Shown one piece after another: positions 9,915-21,900 of a stretch of DNA of 64,000 bases. Position numbers and translations under genes: made by a program. The notes beneath the pieces were generated by a model. That model was given only the letters and a program-made list of their open reading frames with translations. It was not told where the DNA came from and did no database searches. Location of the stretch: the NCBI GenBank assembly GCA_964017185.1, contig OZ024872.1:46400188-46464187 (forward strand), in the 5' to 3' direction. The DNA comes from Rugalucina vietnamica. Its lineage: Eukaryota; Mollusca; Bivalvia; Lucinida; Lucinidae. Position 1 is the stretch's first letter. Every line of letters begins with the position of its first letter.

Positions 9915-12900
9915 GTAAGTAGCTTGTTTGTTTACGATGTAGATCAAATTTCGGTAAAGTTACGAGATGTCTATTTACATGTAAATACCGAACCAAACAC
10001 ATGTACCGAACCGTATAGAGGTAACACGGGATACAAACGGTGAGTTCACAAGTAAATAACGACATTCGATGGAATAAAAATTGAAAATGTAAAAGTGGTT
10101 AAAAGTGGCTGTAAAACTTTTGCATTGCAACAGGAGTCTCAAAACAAGGTCGTTATCTGTAATTATATTTTTGACTTATCAAAAATCGATAATATGAAAA
10201 TTATAGATGCATGCAAATTGTTTCATTTGTCATTATTATGCCTGAGACAATTGCTTACAATATCTGATGTAAAATAAGACGCATTGAGAACAAAAAGGTT
10301 ATATCATGAGTTATACTAGCCAACAAAATATGATCGTTCTTTTGAAACAATAAGTAACAAATTTATCCTTAAACCGCCAGCAAGGCAAGAATTTGAAGAA
10401 GGATACTGAAAGATGTGGACCTAGAAAGGTGTTCATGTGTTACCAAGGGATTTCATTTTCATCAGGGTTCCCATTTACCCTCTATTGAGGCAAGTTTTAT
10501 TACCCCCAAAATTTGTCATGTATCCTCAAAATTTGCAAACCTTCATATATAGGCCTATACATGGGGTATAAAATTAAGAAAATGAAGCCAGTATACCCCC
10601 AATTTCAAACTTTAGTGGGAACCCTGTTCATAATTTCCTCTATTTTCTATGATATTCAACTGAAACTCAAATTATATTAGTACCAGAAGGCGGGGGTGAG
10701 CTGAAGCTCTCAACCTCCTCTACAGCCGCCAATGGTAGGCCCATAGCAGTTAACATTATCTTGGAATCATGATTATTCAAATGATCTCAAATGCGACCAT
10801 TTTTTAAAAATAATTTTTATTTCAAAAGTGACTCGTAACTTCAATTCTGTTTATCAGTATACAATAAGTGATATGCCTTTGCCCTGTTTATGACCCTAAC
10901 CGTAGGCATACATTAGGGGCAGACATGTATAGATAACATACACGGGGCTTAACGTGTTTGTGACCATGTTGAATTAGAACAGCGTTGCGAATTAGGTTCC
11001 TGTTGGCCTGTTCCTGGCAATCCATGTGCTTTCTCACATTATTTTTCAGGGGGTGTAATGTTGGCGGGTTCGTTGTATATTCGTTTTGTTTTGAATGGTA
11101 TAAAATAACTTAAACTGATTAAAAAGGATGCCTGTTCTTGAACGATGCTATATACATTGTATTGGGCTAGCCCTGTATACTGTACAAACAAGGGACGAAT
11201 TGTTCACAGCCGAAGCTGTTGAATGTTGATTATATTTATCATGGTAACTATTTTAGGCACAACGATGGACAGATGAAATCATTCTATGTAGGTGGACCGA
11301 ACCAAAGGAAAGATTACCATATTGAAGAAGGGGAGGAGGTAAATAGACATTTTCATGAAAGGGCCTTCTGTTTTATGCAGTTATGCCAACGATGAATAAA
11401 AGTGCCATTCTGCAAATTCACACATACTCACACTCGTATGGTTTTTGACTACAAAGGTCTGCTGATGCACAGACAAGTTCCGAGAGTTTTTACGTCTGAC
11501 GACGTGTATTGATAATATTTATAGCACGGCGCACCGGCTTATTGGGGTGTGTTTTAAATTGTCAAGGTTATCGAGACTCTATCGATATACTAAATATAGC
11601 TTTGTTTTTTTCTTCAATAACTATTTAAATAATTCAAAGCAAAGCTCTGATCAGAGAATATTTTGTCTCCATTATGAAAGGCGATCTGATCTACACTGAA
11701 ACAAAGTTATAAGAGGCCACCTCATATTTTTTCTTCTAGTTCAGAAAGTAAAATACGATCAATTAAAATTCATGATCATATGAATAAACCAATGTCTAAC
11801 AGTGGCTCTGTGAGTTTATGCATTCCAAAATGCATGATACTTCTCACACAGACGAAGCATGTGTAAAGGTACCCTATTTCAAAAAGTCACACTTTATTAA
11901 CATCAAATTAAATGTCATATTATGACGTTGTGTTTTTACATTTTAATTTATTTGAAAGTGCTACTGACTGCCATGAAGCAAAATAAAATTAAGTCAAAAG
12001 TGTTGCTGCAATAAGAATCTTCGTTTCTGTTTTGTACATGCAAGAAGACAACAACCTGAATAACAGGAATTCAGCTTTTGTATGCAATTTGCATACCAAC
12101 TTTGTTCTTCTCCAGTTGCGTTATTATCAGCAGCACGGCATTGAAATTTTCAGCGATTATTTAGGTCAAATACTAGACTCTGATAAACTTTGAAAATTAA
12201 AAAAATCGTCCACAAATTTTGTTATTTTGTTCGTTAAAAATTGGCATTGAAACCGGAAGTGTGCGGCAGCCTTGACCTGTTGGTCCTCGAAAATGGTCTA
12301 AAACAGTTCAGTCGAGTTATATCTCTCATTTCCAGGCCTCATCAAGTGAATTTAATAGGGGTCAACATGTTTAAGAGGCACATTTATGAATTTTCCAAAA
12401 AATCTCAAAATTGGCGATTTTTAAAAATGCATAAAAATTCTACCAGTAGAGAAAATTCGAATGTTTGATGTTTTTCCGAGCCGTAACGACCCCTTTGATA
12501 ACGCCCGTTCCTAATTTCAACAAATGGTGTGCTGTATCCAATTTTTTATTTAAAAACATTGATTTTTGCATTTTTACTCCAAAAACGCCTTTAGTAAAAG
12601 AAAATTATTTCTTAACACTTTGGAACTTTACTTACTTGAAAGACACGTCTTTTGGCAAAAAATCGTGCAATTTTGAACATGGCTTAGAAACAAAAAATGA
12701 GTTTAAAAGTGGCCTCTTTATAACTTTGTTTCAGTGTACTGTGTAAGCTGGGTTAATAAGTCCTTGGGAGGACATGTGTGCAGATGAGCTACCACAGAAT
12801 CTAGCTTGCATCTGACTGAAAGTACCATCTCAGCTATTACCCACATGTTACCCCGACAATTTCCTCTTGGAGTTATTTATGATTTATATTTTCAGTTATT

Positions 12901-15900
12901 TTACATGGTAAAAGGTGACATGTGCCTGAAGGTGGTAGAACAAGGCAAGCATAGAGACGTTCCGATTAAAGAGGGAGAGGTACTCGCTTTGTTTTACTAC
13001 ATTTTAAATGTCAGTCCATTAAAGTCAAACTTATAAATGAATGTTGTTAAAGGTATTTCTCAAGATTCAACCAGTGATAATATTCCTTTACTGATAAGTA
13101 ACTGAACAGGACCACCGACATCTTAAAAGAGAAGAAGAAGAGGAACATGGAAGAAGAAGAAGAAGAAGAAGAAGAAGAAGAAGAAGATATGATCCGAATG
13201 AGACAGGAAACGAAAATCGTGACCATTTATTGTGACTCGAAACCAGACGCATAACCTATGGTTATGGTCATTTCTCAAACCCAACACAATGCACATGTAC
13301 CTGTAGCTACTTTTTCTTAAATCACCCTACTATTACATTGTATACATCATTATGAGGAAAACAGTCTTGAATGACACAAGCGCATGGTTGGTTTTTAAAA
13401 TTGTACATGATATTTTCAGATATTTCTACTCCCTGGTTATACAGCACACTCCCCACAGCGGCAGGCTGACACGGTGGGACTGGTAATAGAGAGGGAGAGA
13501 GACGAGAGTGAAAAAGATGGCCTCAGGTAGTTTATACACCAGTGTAGTTGATGAGGAGGTTTCATGGTCATAATTTATCATGAGCTGTGGCTAGACTCAG
13601 TATCGTTTTTTATGCATACATGTACATTCAAGTTGGCTATGGGATTGTCATTATTTCATTCTGGTTATGAGCCTTCATTTATGGCATTGAATTATGCTCG
13701 TTCTGGTAAATAGCTTTTATATATGGCCTATGTAAAGTATATTCATTCTGGTAATGAGCCTTTATCTATGGTCTGTGGTAAATTATATTCATTCTGGTAA
13801 TGAACCTTTATCTATGGCCGATGTAAAGTATATTCATTCTGGTAATGAGCCTTTATCGATGGTCTGTAAATTATATTCATTCTGGTAATGAGCCTTTATC
13901 TATGGTCTGTAAATTATATTCATTCTGGTAATGAGCCTTTATCTATGGCCAATGTAAAGAATATTCATTCTGGTAATTAGCCTTTATCCATGGCCGATGT
14001 AATATGGTAATGCGCCTTTATCTATTGTCTGTGTAAAGTATATTCATTCTTAGTGTTTATCTGATATTCACTCTCATAATGAGTCTGAATCAGTGTGTAA
14101 ATTCATACAGGCATTGATCCTTGTAATAAGCCTTTATCTATGACCTGTGTAAAGTATGTTCATTCTGGTAATGAACCTTTATCTATCATCTATGGTCTTG
14201 TAAAGTACGATATACATTCTGGTATTGAAAGATACAAGTAGGCAATGATCAGAAAAAAGGGCAGGCAATCAGAAAGAAATTCCCACTCCAAAAACCGAGG
14301 CGGGAAAAACTTAATTGACAATCAGGTACTTATATTTGAAAAATATATCATAAGCCGAGTGAGCAGCTGTTTCCCAATAGGCGGCCACTTACTAACCAGA
14401 ACTTAACTAAAGCTATGAAAACGTACATAATTAAGGTTCCAACAGAACAAAAGTTCGATTCCATAATATAAAACAAATATAATCACAACAGAAGTATCGC
14501 CTTTGAACGATCAATAATATAAAATTACTGTGGGGCTTACATCGATTTTACAGGGCCTTAATTTTCTGCAGTGGTTCACAACCTTTAGTTATTTGTTCGG
14601 TCTTCGTGGTGAATCTCTTACTAGTCAATGAATCATCAAGGACAGACAAATATGGCCTGTGTAAAGTGAATTCATTCTGGCAATGAACCTTTATCTATGA
14701 CCTTGTAAAGTATATTCATTCTGGTACTGAGCTTTTATCTATGGCCTGTGTAAAGTATAATCATTCTGGTAATAAGCCTTATCTATGATCTGTGTAAAGT
14801 ATATTCATTCTGGTAAATTAAATGAACCCTTATCTATGACCTGTGTAAAGTATATTCATTCTAGTAAACAGCTTTTATCTATGGCATGTGCAAAGTTTAT
14901 TTATTCTGGTAATGAGCCTTTATCTATGGCCTGTGTTAAGTATAATCATTCTGGTAATAAGCCTTTATCTATGGTCTGTGTAAAGTATATTCATTTTGGT
15001 AATGAGCCTTTATCTATGGCCCGATATAAAGCATATTCTTTCTGGTAATGAGCCGTTATCTATGGCCGCTGTAAAGTATATTCATTCTGGTATTGAGCCG
15101 TTATCTATGGCCGCTGTAAAGTATATTCATTTTGGTAATGAGCCTTTATCTATGGCCTATGTAAAGTATATTCATTTTAGTAATGAGCCTTTATCTATGG
15201 CCTATGTAAAGTATATTCATTTTGGTAATGAGCCTTTATCTATGGCCTATGTAAAGTATATTTATTTTGGTAATGAGCCTTTATCTATGGCCGCAGTAAA
15301 GTATATTCATTCTGGTAATGAGCCTTTATCTATGACATGTGTAAAGTAAATTCATTCTGGTAATGAGCTTTTATCTTTATCTATTACCGGTATTCCCTCT
15401 GATAATGAGTCTGAATCAGTGTGTAAATTCATACAGGTATTGATCCTTGTAATGTACCTATATCTACATGTATGACCCATGAACGTACATTCGTTCTGGT
15501 AATGAGCCTTTATCTATGGCATGTGAAAAGTATATGCATACCAGTTGTTAAACTTTATCTAAAGCCTGTAAAATATATATTCATATCGGTTATTAGGCTT
15601 TTTTTATGGAATGTGAAAAGTCAATTCATACTGGTCATAAACCCTTGCTTTTCATATTACAGATACTTCGTAGAGGAGGATGGTAAACCCACCCTGCAGT
15701 CTCTGTATGAAGAATGGTTCCACTGTGTAGATCTCGGCACACAACTTGGTCCTGTCATAAAGAGGTACTGGGCCAGAGGGTCATGCTTTTCCACTTACTA
15801 TATATATGTGTGTGTGATTAAGGCCATATTTATTTACTCTACATTAGCAGTAACAGTTTTCAATTGACAAACCATCATGGTATTTAATTTGTTTTGCTTT

Positions 15901-18900
15901 TCTTAATAGATTGCTTACAAATGAGACAGATTGAAAGGCCTCTTCACACATTATCGAACATCCCTCGACGTAGAATATTCGTTTGTTTGATTTATTGCTT
16001 TACGTCACTTTCAGCAGCTAACGTTCCGACATGATCATATCTGTTAACTGGGGGGCATAAAACAACAAATCAAACAAACAAAAATGTTTTTCGCAATTAA
16101 ACGCAAGTATAGAGAAATTTTCGCTTTGGCTGAACTCCTTGAAGGACATGCATTACGAAAACTTGTCCATGCAATATACAAAGATTTTTTTTAGCTGTGA
16201 AAATTGAAAGTTCCACCAGAAAAATGTTGATATTTTAAATATTTTTGCTCAAAACATGCATTGTGGGTACACGTTAGAACCGCCTTGCCGAGGCGGTTCT
16301 AACGAGTACCCACAATGTATGTTTTAGATCAAAAATAAGAAAATTAGGTATACCCCTACAAACCCCAGTTTTACTATATGAAAGTTGGGTTTAAGGGGGT
16401 ATTCATTGACATGTTTTCCTGATGTATTCAGCAAAATACTGATCTGTACATTATACTGTATTTAAACTGTTTGCTATTTTCTCCGCAGATTCTTCGCATC
16501 AGAGCAATGCAAAACGGGGAAACCTTTGCCAGGTATTAGCATTCTTCTCTTATTTAGATTGCAAATAGTCTCGCTTTACTTCGGAAAATAAAGCGATGTT
16601 TTGCAAATTTGATACACTAGTATCATATAACTTATTTGTAATTCAGTATTTGAAGCCTTTCGAGAATTGTCACATTGGAAAGACTATGACATTCCATTAA
16701 ATTGAGCCTCGTCATAAGTAAGGGAACACGAGTATATTTCGTATACAAAAAACTTTGCTTTTCATCTATACGTTCAGGATTTAAAAGTCTGCAACAAAGG
16801 TTAGAATAGCACCTATAATGTCCGTCCTAAGCAGCGAATACAAGTTCTGCGGAACTATGTGCAAGGTCGTTGTTTGCGGTTGCATAAATAAGATTTCTCA
16901 TGGTGCTTGAAGGATCTGTTTTTCCTCAATAATATCCATTAGCTTAAAGAAACACTAGTGTCATGTGGCTGACATCTTACACACTTTAATGGTTATTACA
17001 ATGAAACCTGAATCAAGGATGATCTAGCATTATACTTTATCATATTTGTGTGTTTAGGACATGGTCTTCTAGGCTTAGAATCATATTATGGGTTTTGTCA
17101 TGTATTTTGCCCTACTTTTCTCAATGTTTAAGCAATAGAGCAGCTCTAGCAGTGAATTGTTGAGTAATAATTCACTGTTTGGAGGTCAGTTGTAAAGAAG
17201 ATCAAGTCACGAGCGCGTAGCGCGAGTGATTTATCTTCTTACAACTGACCGACAAACAGTGAATTATTACTCAACAATTCACGCACTTGAGCTGATCTAT
17301 TTCGATTCTAACACACAATAAACGGAATAAATGTTGCTGAAACCGTCGATATCGTTCAGTTTTCCGCCATTGCATTGCAGATATCCCGCCAAATATTTGA
17401 CTGTAATGCTGGTATTTATACACTCTCTTGTTACGTTTGTTGTGCGCTAAAACGACGTTTCACCGTCTAATGCTGCGTTGTGGGATAGCTGACGTCACAA
17501 ATGCCGCAAAGTAACGTCACGCTTATTCGCCCAGTGAAATTGTTGCACAATACAACACGTTTTTTACCATTGGCTATATAGGCGAGGTGTGTTAGAATAA
17601 AACATGAAACGCATTCCATTGCAAGATCATGACATTCAAGTTAATGGGTTAATAAAAACACTATTTTATTTAAACATAATGTACAATGATAGTTCGTCTC
17701 TCTCTAATGAGAAAAACCGCCATTATTTCTTGAATAAGGTTCATGTGTGTTGGTGAGTCGTTGATGGCTGACTAGGCCAATTCTAGCTCTAAACTGTCGG
17801 TGTAAGTACAGCAGGTCAATGTCATGGAATCTTCTTTCAGCTTCACAGATTCTCTTTTTTCATAGAGAGCTGCCTGAGCATTGCCTTCTTGTTTTTTTTT
17901 ATGAGACCTCGCCACATTGAGAGTGTTTTCCCTCCTGTAGTTCTCGATAGAAAACTTTCTTTGGCAGTCGTACATCAGGCATTCTTATAACATGGCCAGT
18001 CCATCTTAGCTGTTCTAGCTTTAAGACTATATGCATGCTTTGCATTCCTGCTTTCTTCAGGACCTCTACTTCTGAAATCGTCTCTTGCCACTTGATTAAC
18101 AGCTTTCTCAAACAGCTTCAGTGAAAATGGTTAAGTCTCTTTGCACGACGATGGTATACTGTCCAGGTCTCACATACATACAAGAGGGTTGGTAGTACCA
18201 CAGCCTTGTAGACTTTCAGTGTCAAGCTTGATTCCATTTTGCTGCCAGACATTTGCACGGAGTCTTCCGAATGCCACACTAGTTTTTGAAATTCTGGCAG
18301 TGACCTCATCATCAATGTGCACTGCTCTGGAGAGAGTGCTTCCCAGGTAGGTGAATTTATCAACAATTTTCAGTTTTTGTCCCTTCACAGTGATAGATGG
18401 CTCATTGTACGGTTTTCCAGGTGCTGGTCGGTGTACAACCTCTGTCTTTTTTGTGCTGATTGTGAGATCATAGTTATCACATGACTGTGAGACTTGGTCC
18501 ATGTCTCTTTTGCATTTTTGCCTCTGAGTTGACAATTTTATCTAAAGGCAGTTGGCTTTCAACCTTCTAAGGTTGAATATGTTGCCATCAAAACGATACC
18601 TGATTGGAAAACCAGTGCCATTGTCCTGAAAAGCATCCATGAGCATGGCAGAGAATATCATGCTGAACTGTGTTGGTGCCATAACACAGCCCTTTGTGAC
18701 ACCATTTCTTACTTCGAAGGGTCCAGACAACTCTCCGACATTTTGCACACGTGCCTGCATGCCACCATGAAATTGCCGCACCATTGCTATGAAAAGGTAC
18801 AAGTAGGCAACGATCAGGAAAAGGCGCAATCAGAAAAAGATTCCCATTCCAAAAACCGAGGCGGGAAAAAACCAATCTAACAATAAGGTACTAAGACCAT

Positions 18901-21900
18901 GAATACATTTAGTAAGCCGAATGAGCAGCTATTTCCCAATAGGTTGCCACTCAGTTACCTAAACTTAACTAAAATATGATAAAGTACATAAGGCGCCAAC
19001 AGCACAAAAAATTAAACACCAAGACATAAAACAATAAGAACCACAACAGAAGTATCGCCTTGGAACGATCAATATAAAATTACTGGCGGGCATAAACCGG
19101 TTTTACAGGATCCAAACCTCACCCTCAGCTTCTGCAGTGGTTCATAACATTCAGTTAGTTGTTCGGTCCTCGTAGTGAATCTCTAACTAGTCAATGAATT
19201 ATCATGGACAAACAAATAAATCATGATAAATTCCATGATTAATCAAAAACGAGGACTCACAGAATGAGTAAGCTGCCCGACGATGGAGATCCCTGGACGC
19301 CCAATAACTTACTAACTCCGGAGCAAAAGAAAACCACCAGTTGAACCCCGGTGGGCCAAGCAACAGACAAGAAGCTCCGGCCCCAACCAACTAAAATGAA
19401 TAGCTTTATGTCGGGGCCATCATAGAGTCTGACGCCCGACCCACCGGCGTGCAATTAAAGAAAGCAGCATAGTTATCAACCATGATTGGGTTAAAACTAA
19501 GCATGCAGACTGTCGCATAACATTTAAGTTAATCCTATACGTCTGTAACGCGTAATGATTTTTCTGAATTGAAAAGAAAAATCATTCCTTCCAATAAGTT
19601 TCTTAAATTTGTAAACCAAGTCACCATAAAACTCTGGTTCCGAAAGGCCCTCACGTAAAGGGGTCTTTAGCCCAGCATTAAACTTAAAACTTAAAATCAG
19701 TTCATAGTGTCTGCGATAAAATTTAGAAAAATTATAAATCTGGGTGGACATCCAAACTTGGCCATGATTTTCCATCACGACTAAGTGTGTCAAAAGCTTT
19801 GGTGAGGTCGACAAATGTCATGTATAGATCTTAATGCTGCTCTTCGCATTTCTCCCGAAGCTGTCTTGCTGTGAAGATCATGTCTATTGTCCCTCTGTCT
19901 TTTCTGAATCCACATTGGCTCTCTGGGATAAGTCCCTCTTGATCAAGATGAACATTCAGGGATTCAACAGAATTTTTGCCTGTATCTTCCCAGCAATGGA
20001 TAGGAGGGAGATGCCTCTGTGGTTGTCACAGACGTTAGGATTCCTTTCCGCTTGCATAGGTGGATTATTGATGCATCCTTAACTTCATGTGGGATAGCCT
20101 CCTTACTCCACATCTCTGCCATGGGTAGCCCCCAGCCTTATAAATTACGACAGGAATTGCATCTGCACCTGGAGCTTTGCTAGATGACAGTTATTGAACT
20201 GCTTTTCTTGTTTCCATGACGGTAGGAAATTTATCTAACAGAACACTGCACTCTATCTGTGGAAGTCTGTCGATTGCATCCTCATTGATGATTGATGATC
20301 GATTAAGCACACTATTGAAGTGTTATGTCCACCTTTCCAAGATTGCCTAGAAGAGTGCTACCATCTGCACTGAACAATGTGATGGCTCCCGAACTCTTTG
20401 GGCCATAAATGGTTTTCAGTGCATCATGAAATTTCTTTATGTCCTTTCTGTCCGCAAAAACTGAATTTCTTCTGCTTTCTTCCTCAGCCAGGAATCTTGC
20501 ATTTCCGTAAACTTGGTCTGGACTGTCTTACTGTTGAGAAATAAGATGAAATACGCTATGAAATTGGATTATAGTGAGGAAGAGTTGCGCAACGTCTGCC
20601 TCACTCTCTCGTCCTCACACATCTGCGCCAAGAGGCAAGACACAGGTCAAGACGTCTGGAGTTGGGTTTAGATGCAATGGATGACTGTAACGTCTTTAGT
20701 GCCTTGTCACGCTCTGCATGTTCCACAACATGTTGCTGTATCGCTTTCTGAACTGTTGAATCAGATGATTTCTTCCGCTCCGTCTACCGAAATAGTCTTT
20801 GCATATTTGGACTAGGCATATCCAGACACACAGGTTTTATTTTTGGAATAACCTTTTTCTATATGAATTGCTGGCCACAGCTGAAGAGCTCCATCCACCT
20901 TCTCTTAGGTTTTGATAAGAGACCTTTAAACTCCTAGCAAAACTAATGAGTCCCCCAGTCCAGCCAGAATTTTGTGTAGAGATCTAGCAAAACTCCTATA
21001 ACGAGCCCCATCCGCACCGCATGCCAGCAGACATATGCATGTTTGAAAGGAATACAAAAGTAAGCCAGTGACGTTTTAGTGAAGAGAATAATTGTTGTGT
21101 GGGACGTTAAACTACAAAACAACCAACTAAACAACCGATCAACAAACATATAAGAATGGTATGCCGCTTTATCATACATTCCAACATAACTGTCCGTAAT
21201 TAAGATGTCTACTTTCCTAGCTAGGAATCACCATGTAATATCTTTACTTGCAGGTACAATACCTGAGAATCCCCCAGTGAAGCTGAATCCCACCCTCAAG
21301 CTGCAGGATCCATTCCACTTGGCAACCTTCATCAAGAATAATAGGGAAGAAATTGACACAAAAGGCTTTATACAGCTGTTTCAAAGAGACGATTTCACAC
21401 ATCAGTTTAAGGTTGGTTCTTCTGCTAAAACACGCCCATGCAATATACACAGAATATTTTCAGCAGTAAAAATGGAAATGACATTGGATTTTATTTTTTA
21501 TATTTTCAATATTTTTGCACAAAACATTTATTGTGGATACACGTTAGAACCGTCTCGCAACATAAAAGTGAGGTTTAAAGGAGTATACATTTTATGGACA
21601 TGTTTTCCTGATGATTTACATTCTGACAGTGTCCTCTTAGAACGCTTCAGGAAAACATTTCTATGATTAAAGTATACCCCTTGAACACCACTTTTACATA
21701 GAAAAAATGGGGTTTTCAAGGGTATATATATTTTTCTTATTGCACCAAAACCTAGATTGTGGGTACTCGTTAGAACCGCCTCTGCCGTTCTAACGTGTAC
21801 CCACCATCTATGTTTTGACTTTTGAGCAAAAATAAGAAAAAATCAAACAAATTCTACTTAAAAACATAATGTCATTTTTTACAATTTTACGAAGGTCTGT

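Noticed and set aside
12241..12746. Two adjacent + frames (75 and 93 residues) as a gene
   Set aside because: They lie inside a TIR element in HAAO intron 2 and show no domain or splice structure.
12806..13036. 76-residue frame as a separate gene
   Set aside because: Its middle is HAAO exon 3 with intron sequence on both sides.
14785..15349. Open frames encoding a 15-residue repeat ([14 protein letters not shown])
   Set aside because: They lie in the 45-bp intronic minisatellite on the HAAO sense strand. The 45-bp period keeps frames open automatically, and other units contain stops and indels.
15472..15867. 131-residue frame as a separate gene
   Set aside because: It is HAAO exon 5 plus minisatellite and intron 5 read-through.
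21205..21666. 153-residue frame as an alternative HAAO terminal exon
   Set aside because: It contains exon 7, but after the GTTGGT donor the reading enters a MITE. The conserved exons 8-10 follow, so intron retention is unlikely to be the main form.
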